From positions 1 through 53,958 of the forward strand of contig JBDUCU010000005.1 in NCBI GenBank assembly GCA_040003315.1: a DNA stretch of 53,958 nucleotides, read 5' to 3'. Of the stretch, positions 40,316 through 48,760 are shown in pieces (the first letter of the stretch is position 1; each line of letters opens with the position of its first letter). The notes below the pieces were generated by a model. It made no database searches and had not been told where the DNA came from. It saw nothing but the letters and a program-made list of their open reading frames with translations. The stretch comes from JACCZX01 sp040003315 (lineage in GTDB: Bacteria > Pseudomonadota > Gammaproteobacteria > Burkholderiales > Burkholderiaceae_F). The position numbers were made by a program, and so were the translations under genes.

Positions 40316-42958
40316 ATGAAAAAACACGGCGTTGAGTCGAGCATTGCAGCCACTGCGGAGTTGCAGCTCGGCGAGCAAGATCGTGTCAAGCAGCTGGTCG
40401 TCGACGCTGATCTCGGCGGCCGCCTGACAGTCGGCGTGCACGGCAAAGTGATGCTCGCCGTCGCACTGGTGTGGGTCGCGCTTCAGCTTTGGTACGCATC
40501 GCCGCTTCCGTTCGTGTTGCGTTTCGGTGTGTTCAACGACACCGAAGCGCGCTCGGTTCATCTGGCCATCGGGCTGTTCCTCGCGTTCCTCGCATTTCCG
40601 GCGCGCAAGGGTTCACCGCGCGACCGAGTGCCAGTGTCTGACTGGATATTTGCTCTTGCCGGTGCGTTTGCGGGCGCGTATCTGTTCCTGTTCTACAACG
40701 ATTTGGCAACACGCCCGGCGGCGCCGACGCAAGCCGACATTGTCGTCGGGGTGATCGGAATCTTGATCTTGCTCGAGGCGACGCGGCGCGCGGTCGGGGC
40801 GCCGATGGCGCTACTGGCGGTGCTGTTTCTCGGGTATGTGCTGCTCGGCGCGCACCTGCCCGACGTCATCGCTCACAAGGGAGCGTCGATCCCGCGCACG
40901 GTTTCGCACATGTGGCTGGTGACCGAGGGCGTGTTCGGCATTGCACTCGGCGTATCGGTGGCTTTCATCTTCGTTTTCGTGCTGTTCGGCACGCTGCTCG
41001 ATCGCGCGGGCGGCGGCAATTACATGATGCAGGTGAGTTTTGCGCTGCTGGGACATCTGCGCGGCGGGCCTGCGAAAGTGTCCGTTGTTTCATCGGCGCT
41101 GAACGGCATCATTTCCGGTTCGTCGGTCAGCAACGTGGTATCGGGAGGGATCTTCACGATTCCGCTGATGAAACGGGCGGGTTACGGCGGGGTCAAGGCG
41201 GCTGCGATCGAGACCGCGTCGTCGGTCGACGGTCAGTTGATGCCGCCGGTGATGGGCGCCGCAGCGTTTCTGATGGTCGAGTATGTCGGCATCCCCTATT
41301 CCGAAATCATCAAGCACGCGTTCTTGCCGGCGGTGATCAGCTACATCGCGCTCTTCTACATCGTTCACCTCGAGGCGTTGAAGCTCGGGATGCACCCGAT
41401 GGCGCGGGTGCGAAAGCGCACGGCGGGTGCCGCACTGTTGTCGTGGGGGCTGGGTCTGGCGGGGACCCTCGCCGTATGCGGCGTCATCTATTACGTGGCA
41501 ATGGGCGCGCAGGCGCTGTTCGGTGCGGCAGCACCCTGGATCCTCAGTGCGTTGTTGATTGCGCTGTATTTGTATAGCGCGCGCGTGGCGGCGCGCGAGC
41601 CCGATCTGCCGGTCGATATCAACGTCGACAATCCGGTGTTGCCGTCCGCCTGGCCAACGGTCAGGGCCGGCCTGCATTTTCTAATTCCGATCGGCGTGCT
41701 GTTGTGGTGCCTGATGGTCGAGGAGCTGTCGCCCGGCCTGTCGGCGTTTTACGCGGTCGTGGCGCAGGTGCTGCTGATGGTCACGCAGCGGCCGCTGATC
41801 GAATTTTTTCGCGGCAGGCGCGCAGTCGGCGGCGAATTTGTGCGCGGCTTGCGTGACGTGGTCGACGGCTGCAACGACGGCGCTCGCAACATGATCGGCA
41901 TTGCGGTTGCAACCGGCTGCGCCGGCATCATCGTCGGTGCGATTACGCTGACCGGCCTCGGCCTGCGGATGACTGAGTTTGTCGAGTTTGTCTCAGGCGG
42001 CAATGTGATGGTGATGCTGTTGTTCACCGCCTTTGTCTGTCTGCTGCTTGGCATGGGTGTTCCGACAACCGCCAACTATATTTTGGTCGCGACACTGATG
42101 GCGCCAGTTATCGTGGAGCTTGGAGCGCAATCGGGGTTGGTGATTCCACTGATCGCGGTGCACTTGTTTGTTTTCTACTACGGCATCATGGGCGACATCA
42201 CGCCGCCGGTTGGATTGGCCAGTTTTGCTGCCGCTGCAATTGCGAAGGAAGACCCGATCAAGGTCGGCGTGCAGGGCTCGGTGTATGCGGCACGCACCGT
42301 GCTGCTGCCATTCATCTGGGTGTTCAATCCGGCACTGCTGCTGATCGATATTCACGGCATATCCGAGGCGCTGCTGGTCGCAGTGGCGTCCACAATGGCA
42401 TCGTTGACGTTCGCCGCCGCCACGATGGGCTGGTTTCGCATCAGGTGCCGTTGGTGGGAGGTACTGCTGCTCTTGGGTGCCGCGTTCATCTTGTTCCGGC
42501 CCGACTGGTTCGCGGATCAGATCGCGCCCGAGTACACCGATGCACCCGCATCGAGTCTTTACGACATCATCAATCGACTCGACGAAGGCGACCGGCTGGT
42601 GCTCGTCATTCGCGGTCAGTCGCTGGAGGGCGGTGAGCTGAACAAGACGGTCGGCGTCCAGCTGGGACAGAAAACAAGCGACGGCCAAGACCCCATCGCC
42701 AACGCGCGCAAGCGGCTGCTCGACGCCGGTTTGACGATCAGCGGCTTGGGCGAACAGCTTCAGGTCGGCACGGTCCGTTTTGGCAGCCGTGCGGCGAAGG
42801 CCCGCATCGAATCGGGTTTCGAAATCGTCGCTGCGAAAGTGCCAAATGTGCGTATCAGTGCGTACTGGTTTTATCCGCCCGGAGTGCTGCTCGTGGGGTT
42901 GATCTGGTTTCTGCAAGGTTGGCGCGTGCGCCGTGCCTCGCTCGCGGTGGCCGCGTGA
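40316..42958 (+). CDS. TRAP transporter permease, fused DctQ/DctM type with DUF3394
   Basis: About 880 residues from ATG 40316. A fused permease: small-subunit helices (VMLAVALVWVALQLWYASPLP, LAIGLFLAFLAFPA, WIFALAGAFAGAYLFLFYNDLA, IVVGVIGILILLEATRRA), then the large-subunit scaffold with GNYMMQVSFALLGHLRGGPAKVSVVSSALNG, the conserved ISGSSVSNVVSGGIFTIPLMKR and MPPVMGAAAFLMVEYV, and a second inverted half (GAITLTGLGLRM, LLLGMGVPTTANYILVA, YGIMGDITPPVGLASFAAAA). The C-terminal 120 residues (LYDIINRLDEGDRLVLVI...) is the DUF3394 segment seen in TAXI-type permeases, ending in one more helix. Its stop overlaps the next gene (TGATG). Supplies the cluster's import step for a small anionic substrate. 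Confidence 0.94.
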   Translation: MKKHGVESSIAATAELQLGEQDRVKQLVVDADLGGRLTVGVHGKVMLAVALVWVALQLWYASPLPFVLRFGVFNDTEARSVHLAIGLFLAFLAFPARKGSPRDRVPVSDWIFALAGAFAGAYLFLFYNDLATRPAAPTQADIVVGVIGILILLEATRRAVGAPMALLAVLFLGYVLLGAHLPDVIAHKGASIPRTVSHMWLVTEGVFGIALGVSVAFIFVFVLFGTLLDRAGGGNYMMQVSFALLGHLRGGPAKVSVVSSALNGIISGSSVSNVVSGGIFTIPLMKRAGYGGVKAAAIETASSVDGQLMPPVMGAAAFLMVEYVGIPYSEIIKHAFLPAVISYIALFYIVHLEALKLGMHPMARVRKRTAGAALLSWGLGLAGTLAVCGVIYYVAMGAQALFGAAAPWILSALLIALYLYSARVAAREPDLPVDINVDNPVLPSAWPTVRAGLHFLIPIGVLLWCLMVEELSPGLSAFYAVVAQVLLMVTQRPLIEFFRGRRAVGGEFVRGLRDVVDGCNDGARNMIGIAVATGCAGIIVGAITLTGLGLRMTEFVEFVSGGNVMVMLLFTAFVCLLLGMGVPTTANYILVATLMAPVIVELGAQSGLVIPLIAVHLFVFYYGIMGDITPPVGLASFAAAAIAKEDPIKVGVQGSVYAARTVLLPFIWVFNPALLLIDIHGISEALLVAVASTMASLTFAAATMGWFRIRCRWWEVLLLLGAAFILFRPDWFADQIAPEYTDAPASSLYDIINRLDEGDRLVLVIRGQSLEGGELNKTVGVQLGQKTSDGQDPIANARKRLLDAGLTISGLGEQLQVGTVRFGSRAAKARIESGFEIVAAKVPNVRISAYWFYPPGVLLVGLIWFLQGWRVRRASLAVAA

Positions 42959-43833
42959 TGTTGACCATCGACCCGGCGCAAGTCGAAACGGTCGCAAAGG
43001 AACTGTACGTGCGGGCGCTGAAGCAGTTGCCGCCCGATATAAAGGCCGGATTTGCGCGCCTGGCGGCAACTGAGACAGCGCCGACGGCACAGAGCGTGCT
43101 CGGCACCATGGTCGCGAACATTACGGTCGCCGAGCGCACCGATAACCTGCTGTGCCAGGACACCGGCATTCCGATCTACAACGTAACGATCGGGCGCGGT
43201 GTCGTCGTCGATGGTGATCAGATCAAGCAGGCGATCCGCCGCGGCTGCGCGCGCGCGACCCGCGAGCTGCCGTTTCGCTCGTCGATCGTGCATCCGATTA
43301 CGCGCACCAACGAGCACACTTCATGTGGACCCGGTGTCCCTGTCATCCATTTCGAGTTCGATGCGAGTGAAGAGCTGTCGATCGAGATGATTCCCAAAGG
43401 GTCGGGCTCTGAGAACAACTCGTTTCTGAAGATGGCGATCCCGGCCGAGGGTGTCGACGCCATCAAGACGTTCGTGATCGACTGCGTATTGAGCGCGGGC
43501 GGAAAGACGTGTCCGCCGACGATAGTCGGTGTCGGCATCGGCGGTACGGCCGATCTATGCGTTCACCTTGCCAAACGTGCGGCGGTGCGGCCGCTCGGAT
43601 CCGTTTGTATCGACGCTGAAGGAGCGAAGCTCGAGGCCGCGTTGAGCAAAGCAGTCAACGCGCTCGGTGTCGGCCCGCAAGGGCTCGGCGGTGACAGCAC
43701 AGCGTTCGCTGTGCACATCGAGCTCGCAGCCACTCACATCACAATGAATCCGGTGGCGGTCAACATGCAGTGTCATTCCGCACGGCGCGCGCGCGCAACG
43801 TTCAGCGCGAACGGCGTCGAGTACGGTTTCTAG
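42958..43833 (+). CDS. fumarase/tartrate dehydratase alpha subunit
   Basis: 291 residues from ATG 42958, which overlaps the permease stop by one base. Class I iron-sulfur hydro-lyase, alpha subunit: the three cysteines that should hold the [4Fe-4S] cluster are in LLCQDTGIPIYNV (about residue 63), SCGPGVPVIHFEF (about residue 122) and GGKTCPPTIVGVGIGGTAD (about residue 182). Further matches: IVHPITRTNEHTS and KGSGSENNSFLKM. In the family these enzymes hydrate or dehydrate fumarate/malate, tartrate/oxaloacetate or mesaconate/citramalate. The split alpha/beta form, the transporter in front and the hydroxyacid dehydrogenases behind favour a catabolic dehydratase over housekeeping fumarase. Exact substrate not deducible. 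Confidence 0.93.
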   Translation: MLTIDPAQVETVAKELYVRALKQLPPDIKAGFARLAATETAPTAQSVLGTMVANITVAERTDNLLCQDTGIPIYNVTIGRGVVVDGDQIKQAIRRGCARATRELPFRSSIVHPITRTNEHTSCGPGVPVIHFEFDASEELSIEMIPKGSGSENNSFLKMAIPAEGVDAIKTFVIDCVLSAGGKTCPPTIVGVGIGGTADLCVHLAKRAAVRPLGSVCIDAEGAKLEAALSKAVNALGVGPQGLGGDSTAFAVHIELAATHITMNPVAVNMQCHSARRARATFSANGVEYGF

Positions 43834-43835
43834 CG

Positions 43836-44447
43836 ATGGCGCATCACGACCTCGAGACACCGATCACCGAGCAACAGGCGCGGGCTCTGCGGGTTAACGA
43901 CACCGTGACGCTGCACAAGACGCTTTTCGGGCTGCGCGATGCGACGCTGATTCATCTCTTTGATCGTGGACGAACCACTCGCTTCGATCTGCATGGGCAC
44001 GCTGTGATTCACACCGCGCCGAATGTGCGCACGGTTGAGCGCTCGCAACAGCATCCTGCCGGGTATGCGCCACTGTGCGTCGGCACCACGACGTCGGCTC
44101 GGATGGAACGGTTTACACAGCCATTGATGTCCGAATATGGGGTTCGCATCATCATCGGCAAGGGCGGCATGGGTGCGCAATCGCTCGCCGCGTTCAGCGC
44201 AATCGGTGGGGCGTATCTGGCGATTGTAGGCGGCGCTGCAGCGCTCGAAACCACGTGGATCGAGCGCATCGACGATGTCGACCTCGACGACCTGAACCCA
44301 GAGTCTCTGTGGCGTTTTGCCATCATCGACTTCGGGCCGCTGCTGGTGGCTATGGACAGTCACGGGGCGAGCTTGTATGACGCAGTGGCGAGCGATGCGC
44401 AGTCGCGACGCTCTAAAGTGCTGCAGTCACTGGGCGTCAAAGCGTAG
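43836..44447 (+). CDS. fumarase/tartrate dehydratase beta subunit
   Basis: 203 residues from ATG 43836 (three bases after the alpha stop). Beta-subunit pattern of class I hydro-lyases: DLETPITEQQARALRVNDTVTL, then TLIHLFDRGRTTRFDLHGHAVIHTAPN, the middle CVGTTTSARMERFTQPLMSEYGVRIIIGKGGM with the conserved KGGM, and GGAYLAIVGGAAALETTWI. Works only with the alpha subunit. The cluster position directly after it and the shared short spacing show an operon with the flavoprotein gene. Confidence 0.93.
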   Translation: MAHHDLETPITEQQARALRVNDTVTLHKTLFGLRDATLIHLFDRGRTTRFDLHGHAVIHTAPNVRTVERSQQHPAGYAPLCVGTTTSARMERFTQPLMSEYGVRIIIGKGGMGAQSLAAFSAIGGAYLAIVGGAAALETTWIERIDDVDLDDLNPESLWRFAIIDFGPLLVAMDSHGASLYDAVASDAQSRRSKVLQSLGVKA

Positions 44448-44465
44448 GCGCGGAGGATTACGCGT

Positions 44466-46178
44466 TTGCGCAGATTACGAACCGACATTCTGATCCTGGG
44501 CTCTGGCGGCGCGGGTTTGTTCGCTGCTTTGCATGCGAAGCAGATGGCGCCCGAGCTTTCGGTCACGGTTTCAGTCAAAGGCCTGCTTGGAAAATGCGGC
44601 TGTACACGGATGGTGCAGGGCGGATACAACGTCGCGCTGTCGGCGCAAGACTCGGTCGAGCGCCACTTCATGGACACCATCGAAGGCGGTGCGTGGCTTT
44701 CCAATCAGGAGCTTGCCTGGACGCTGGTGTCGACCGCGGTCGAGCGTGTCCGCGAGCTCGAAAACGAGCTGGGGTGCCTGTTCGATCGCAACTCCGATGG
44801 CACGATCCATCAGAAGGCATTCGCCGGGCAGACCTTCGATCGAACCGTGCACAAAGGCGACCTGACTGGAATCGAAATCATCAATCGGCTGGCCGAGCAG
44901 GTGTGGGCGCGCGACATCGAGCGGCTCGAAGAACATCGTGCGATCGCGCTGATCAAGACGTCGAGCGGCGATGCGATCGCGGGTGTACTTCACATCGACA
45001 TGCGTACCGGCGAGTACGTGTACGTGCAGGCGCAAGCGGTGCTGCTTGCGACCGGTGGTGGACCGACAATGTACAAATATCACACGCCGTCGGGCGACAA
45101 GAGCTGCGACGGGCTGGCGATGGCTTTGCGAGCGGGCCTGACGGTGCGCGATATCGAAATGGTGCAATTCCATCCGACCGGCCTGCTTGCGGGCGCGGAA
45201 ACGCGGATGACCGGCACAGTGCTGGAAGAAGGGCTGCGCGGCGCTGGCGGTTACCTGCTGAATTCGGCACACGAACGCTTCATGCAGCGGCATGACGTGC
45301 GCGCTGAACGCGCGACGCGCGACATCGTTTCACGCGCGATCTTTGCCGAAATGCGCGCCGGCAATCACTCGCCGAATGGCGGTGTCTACCTGCAGATGAG
45401 CCACCTTGGCGCAGAGCGCGTGCGCGCCGCATTCAAGGGAATGGTCGAGCGCTGCGCCGATTGCGGGTTCGATCTGGTGGGTGGCACGGTCGAAGTGGTG
45501 CCGACCGCGCACTACATGATGGGCGGAGTGATTTTCAACGCCGATTGCAGCACGTCGTTACCCGGACTGTTCGCGGCGGGGGAAGACACCGGTGGCGTGC
45601 ATGGCGCCAATCGGCTCGGTGGCAATGGCGTCGCCAACTCCACCGTGTTCGGTGGAATTGCAGGCGACTCGATGGCTGCATGGGTACGCACGCACGGTGC
45701 TTGGCGCGTACCCGATGAAGCCGCGCTTGAACATGCGGTCTCCGAGGCCGAGCGCCCATTTGGCAGGCGGCGCGGTGATGTCGAGGAGGTTCGGGCAGCG
45801 CTGCTCGAGTGCATGTGGGAAGACGTCGGCATTGTGCGCGACGGTGATGGGCTCGCGCGCGCAGGCGAGCGACTCGTCGCGCTTGACGAGCAGTTGAATG
45901 CAACCGGAATGTCGAGCCAGGAGCGCGCATTCAATCTGACGTGGCACGATTGGATCAACATGTCGAACCTGATTCTGGTGAGTCGAGCGATTCAGCACGC
46001 GGCCGTCGAGAGATGCGAATCGCGCGGAGCCCACTTTCGCGCAGATTTTCCGCAACGCGGTGCGCTTGAAGCATCCGCCTACATCACCGCGCAATTCAAC
46101 GGCGAATCCTTTGAGCTCGACCAGCATCCGGTTCAATTTTCTCGAGTATTTCCAGGGCAGACGCTGATCGACCCATGA
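44466..46178 (+). CDS. fumarate reductase-like flavoprotein (L-aspartate oxidase/fumarate reductase superfamily)
   Basis: 570 residues; TTG start at 44466 chosen because GGAGG stands about 9 bases upstream and the N-terminal FAD motif follows at once (ILILGSGGAGLFAALHAKQM). FAD/substrate domains: ATGGGPTMYKYHT, HPTGLLAG, EEGLRGAGGYLLN, TAHYMMGGV and GANRLGGNG. The last four carry the two His and two Arg that in this superfamily bind a dicarboxylate. At the position where respiratory fumarate reductases have the covalent FAD histidine (SHT), this protein has CT, so FAD is probably noncovalent, as in NadB. There is no frdB/sdhB or haem-domain gene nearby. So it is a soluble, FAD-only dicarboxylate oxidase or reductase. 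Confidence 0.9.
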   Translation: MRRLRTDILILGSGGAGLFAALHAKQMAPELSVTVSVKGLLGKCGCTRMVQGGYNVALSAQDSVERHFMDTIEGGAWLSNQELAWTLVSTAVERVRELENELGCLFDRNSDGTIHQKAFAGQTFDRTVHKGDLTGIEIINRLAEQVWARDIERLEEHRAIALIKTSSGDAIAGVLHIDMRTGEYVYVQAQAVLLATGGGPTMYKYHTPSGDKSCDGLAMALRAGLTVRDIEMVQFHPTGLLAGAETRMTGTVLEEGLRGAGGYLLNSAHERFMQRHDVRAERATRDIVSRAIFAEMRAGNHSPNGGVYLQMSHLGAERVRAAFKGMVERCADCGFDLVGGTVEVVPTAHYMMGGVIFNADCSTSLPGLFAAGEDTGGVHGANRLGGNGVANSTVFGGIAGDSMAAWVRTHGAWRVPDEAALEHAVSEAERPFGRRRGDVEEVRAALLECMWEDVGIVRDGDGLARAGERLVALDEQLNATGMSSQERAFNLTWHDWINMSNLILVSRAIQHAAVERCESRGAHFRADFPQRGALEASAYITAQFNGESFELDQHPVQFSRVFPGQTLIDP

Positions 46179-47110
46179 TCGTCATCTCGGAGTTTATGGA
46201 CGATGCAGCCGTCCAGTGCCTGCGCGCCGAGTTCGACGTTCGCTATCAGCCTGCGCTGGTCGATGACCCGCACCAGTTGCGCGCGGCGCTAGGGTTGGCC
46301 ACCGCGCTGATTGTTCGCAACCGAACTCAGGTCGACGCAGCATTGTTGGACTGCGCACCGGCACTCAAGGTCGTCGGCCGTCTCGGAGTCGGACTCGACA
46401 ACATCAACACAGCCGCGTGCGCTGCGAGGGGAATCGAGGTCGTTGCGGCGACCGGTGCCAACGCGGTATCGGTCGCCGAATACGTGTTGACCACCGCGAT
46501 GATGCTGCTGCGCGGCGCCTACCTGTCGACCGCAGAGGTTGCGGCAGGCGGGTGGCCACGGGCCCGGCTCTCGAAGGGTCAGGAAGTCCGGGGCATGACG
46601 CTGGGTCTCGTAGGGTTCGGCTCGATCGGGCGCGTGACCGCACCAATGGCGCGCGCACTCGGGATGCGCGTGGTTGCGCACGACCCGGCGGTTTCTGCAG
46701 CGGATGCCGCGTGGAGCGAGCATCAGGTGACGCCGCTCAGTCTGGAACAATTGCTGGCTGAAGTCGACGTCGTTTCACTGCACGTGCCGCTGGTTGCGGA
46801 TACGCGCTCGCTGATCAACGCGGCGCGCATCGCATTGCTCAAGGCAGGCGCGGTGGTGATCAACACTTCGCGCGGCGGAATCATCGAGCACGATGCGCTG
46901 GTGGCCGCACTGCGGTCAGGCCATCTCGGTGGAGCCGCTCTCGACGTCTTTGCCGACGAGCCGCTTGCCTCGGGCCAGCTGCCCGCGGATCTTCCAAACC
47001 TGATCCTCACGCCCCACATCGCGGGCGTTACACAGCAGTCAAGCATGCGCGTCGGCGGCGTGATTGCGGAGCGGGTCGCCGCCGCGCTGCGTGCTGCGGG
47101 CCCGCAATGA
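46175..47110 (+). CDS. D-isomer-specific 2-hydroxyacid dehydrogenase
   Basis: 311 residues, start overlapping the flavoprotein stop by 4 bases (ATGA at 46175-46178). NAD-binding Rossmann motif GLVGFGSIGRVTAPMARALG (about residues 145-164). Catalytic set: Arg in NTSRGGIIEHDAL (about residue 232), Glu in FADEPLAS (about residue 258) and His in TPHIAGVT (about residue 277), the Arg-Glu-His triad. Closest in style to the SerA/sulfolactate dehydrogenase (SlcC-like) branch, but substrate is not fixed by sequence. With the next gene it could interconvert the two enantiomers of a 2-hydroxy acid through the 2-oxo acid. Confidence 0.93.
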   Translation: MIVISEFMDDAAVQCLRAEFDVRYQPALVDDPHQLRAALGLATALIVRNRTQVDAALLDCAPALKVVGRLGVGLDNINTAACAARGIEVVAATGANAVSVAEYVLTTAMMLLRGAYLSTAEVAAGGWPRARLSKGQEVRGMTLGLVGFGSIGRVTAPMARALGMRVVAHDPAVSAADAAWSEHQVTPLSLEQLLAEVDVVSLHVPLVADTRSLINAARIALLKAGAVVINTSRGGIIEHDALVAALRSGHLGGAALDVFADEPLASGQLPADLPNLILTPHIAGVTQQSSMRVGGVIAERVAAALRAAGPQ

Positions 47111-48126
47111 CGATCGTCTCTTTACCGCGCCTTGAAGCGCTGGCCCGGCGCGCGCTCGAGAGCGCCGGCGCAGATCACGCGACCGCGACCGCGACCGCGC
47201 GTGCGCTGGTGTCGGCCGATACGCAGGGCCTGAGCTCGCACGGCGTCGCGCGCGTCGCGCAATATGCGGCGCATCTGATGAACGGGCGTGCCAATGGAAA
47301 GTCCGCGCCATTCGTCGTGCGTGAAAAACGATCGGCGTGCCTGATCGATGCGCAAAATGGGCTTGCATTTACAGCGTGTTCAATGGCGGTCGATGAAGCG
47401 GTCGCGCGGGCGCGCGATACCGGCGTCGGACTCGCCGCGGTGACCAACAGCCATCATTTTGGCGTGGCCGCCTACCACCTGTCGAAGGTCGCTGCGCACG
47501 GCATGGTCGGTCTTGCATTCAGCAATTCGCCCTCGGCGATGCCGGCGTGGGGCGGCAAACGCGCAGTGTTTGGCACCAATCCGATCGCGGCGATTTTTCC
47601 GCGCCGGGATGCCGCGGCTCTGACGATCGATCTGTCGCTGTCTGAAGCCGCGCGCGGCAAGGTGATGATTGCCGCTCAAAAAGGCGTGCCGATCCCGCTA
47701 GGCTGGGCGCTCGACATCGAAGGTCAACCTACGACCGATGCAAAGGCGGCGCTCGACGGTGTGATGCTGCCCGCGGGCGGAGTCAAGGGTGCGATGCTCG
47801 CGCTGATCGTCGAGTTGTTGTGCACGGCTTTGACTGGCGCAAACTTCGGATACGAGGCTGATTCGTTTTTTGTCGACGCGGGCAATCAACCGCGTCTGGG
47901 ACAGGCGTTTCTGGCGATCGACCCGGCTGCGCTGGCGGGGGCCGACACCTACTACTCAAGAGTGGAAGCACTGATCGAAGCAATGTGCGCCGACCCGCAG
48001 GTCCGGTTGCCCGGCGAAAAGCGTACCCGGCTGGCACAACAGGCAAGCCAAGATGGCGTTGAAATTCCGGATGCGGTACTCGATCGCCTGATCCAGCTGG
48101 CGGCCGTCGAAGCGCGGCCCGCGTGA
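47107..48126 (+). CDS. Ldh family (malate/sulfolactate type) dehydrogenase
   Basis: 339 residues, start overlapping the previous stop by 4 bases (ATGA 47107-47110). Ldh/YlbC/ComC family of NAD(P)-dependent L-2-hydroxyacid dehydrogenases: LVSADTQGLSSHGVARV, TNSHHFGVAAYHLSKVA, NSPSAMPAWGGKRAVFGTNPIA, DLSLSEAARGKVMIA and PLGWALDIEGQPTTD are all diagnostic. The fold is unrelated to the preceding D-isomer-specific enzyme, so the pair is analogous, not duplicated. Families of this kind include malate, ureidoglycolate, (R)-sulfolactate and 2,3-diketo-L-gulonate enzymes. Confidence 0.93.
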   Translation: MTIVSLPRLEALARRALESAGADHATATATARALVSADTQGLSSHGVARVAQYAAHLMNGRANGKSAPFVVREKRSACLIDAQNGLAFTACSMAVDEAVARARDTGVGLAAVTNSHHFGVAAYHLSKVAAHGMVGLAFSNSPSAMPAWGGKRAVFGTNPIAAIFPRRDAAALTIDLSLSEAARGKVMIAAQKGVPIPLGWALDIEGQPTTDAKAALDGVMLPAGGVKGAMLALIVELLCTALTGANFGYEADSFFVDAGNQPRLGQAFLAIDPAALAGADTYYSRVEALIEAMCADPQVRLPGEKRTRLAQQASQDGVEIPDAVLDRLIQLAAVEARPA

Positions 48127-48497
48127 AAGGCATTATCTTGCTGGCGCATGGTTCGCGCGACCCGCAGTGGACTGCGCCTTTCGAACAGGTGAGGATGGCC
48201 GTAGATCGCCGGCTGCGGCAGCAAGCGACGACACTGGCCTATCTGGAACACTCCAAGCCCGACTTTGCGACGGCGGTCGAGCAGCTCGTTGCGCGCGGAG
48301 TCACGCGGATCGAAGTCGTTCCGATGTTCCTCGGGCCTGGGGGGCACGTGCGAAACGATGTTCCGCAACTAGTCGAGCGCGCACTCGCGCGGCATTCGCA
48401 GGTGCGTTTCTTCGTGAAAGCCTACATCGGCGATGTCCAAGCGGTAATTGACGCGATCGCCGATTACGCCGCGTCTGATGATGCACCTGTCAGTTAG
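48123..48497 (+). CDS. cbiX: small sirohydrochlorin chelatase (CbiX type)
   Basis: 124 residues, GTG start at 48123 overlapping the previous stop by 4 bases (GTGA), so translation is coupled to the dehydrogenase. The metal-site motif is LLAHGSRDPQW (His about residue 9) and the second conserved part FLGPGGHVRNDVPQLV (His about residue 76), the CbiX-short (CbiXS/SirB-like) layout. It inserts Co or Fe into sirohydrochlorin, for siroheme or cobalamin. It is the odd member of an otherwise catabolic operon. The next coding region, on the opposite strand, is a truncated SUMT fragment, so this chelatase may be the survivor of a siroheme locus. Confidence 0.9.
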   Translation: MKGIILLAHGSRDPQWTAPFEQVRMAVDRRLRQQATTLAYLEHSKPDFATAVEQLVARGVTRIEVVPMFLGPGGHVRNDVPQLVERALARHSQVRFFVKAYIGDVQAVIDAIADYAASDDAPVS

Positions 48498-48760
48498 GCG
48501 GCGCGTGCGATTCCGATGTCGAGTTGACTCGAACGATCGAGCGCGCCGCGCAACGCTTCGCCAACCAGCAACACCACCGGTCCGTCGCCTATAGCGGGCG
48601 GGGCAAGAGCCGCCGTAGCGAGCGTTCCGATCCAGTGCCGCGAACTGGCGAGGCTGACGCTTTGAAGCACCGCAATCGGCGTTGACGCGAGCTCACCATT
48701 TTCGATCAGGCGCTGCGCCGTCGTCGCGATGTGTCGCCCTGCCATATAGCGCCCACTCAA
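48494..48760 (-). pseudogene. C-terminal fragment of a uroporphyrinogen-III C-methyltransferase (SUMT)
   Basis: 88 residues, TTG the only possible start. The sequence YMAGRHIATTAQRLIENG, then TPIAVLQSVSLASSRHWIGTLA and PVVLLVGEAL, is the end of the CobA/CysG methyltransferase domain (its last about 80 residues). The N-terminal SAM-binding part is missing: upstream, the frame runs into unrelated residues and then a stop at 48827. SUMT makes precorrin-2, the direct precursor of sirohydrochlorin, so the fragment is functionally linked to the chelatase that faces it tail to tail (4-base overlap). Cannot be active on its own. Confidence 0.8.

Noticed and set aside
41993..43090. 365-codon minus-strand frame
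   Set aside because: Antisense to the TRAP permease; composition is His/Arg/Gln-rich without signal or domain.
36580..48126. Naming the cluster a sulfolactate or tartrate pathway
   Set aside because: The pair of dehydrogenases fits sulfolactate racemisation and the hydro-lyase fits tartrate or fumarate, but no SuyAB, tartrate regulator or other deciding gene is present, so a name would be a guess.
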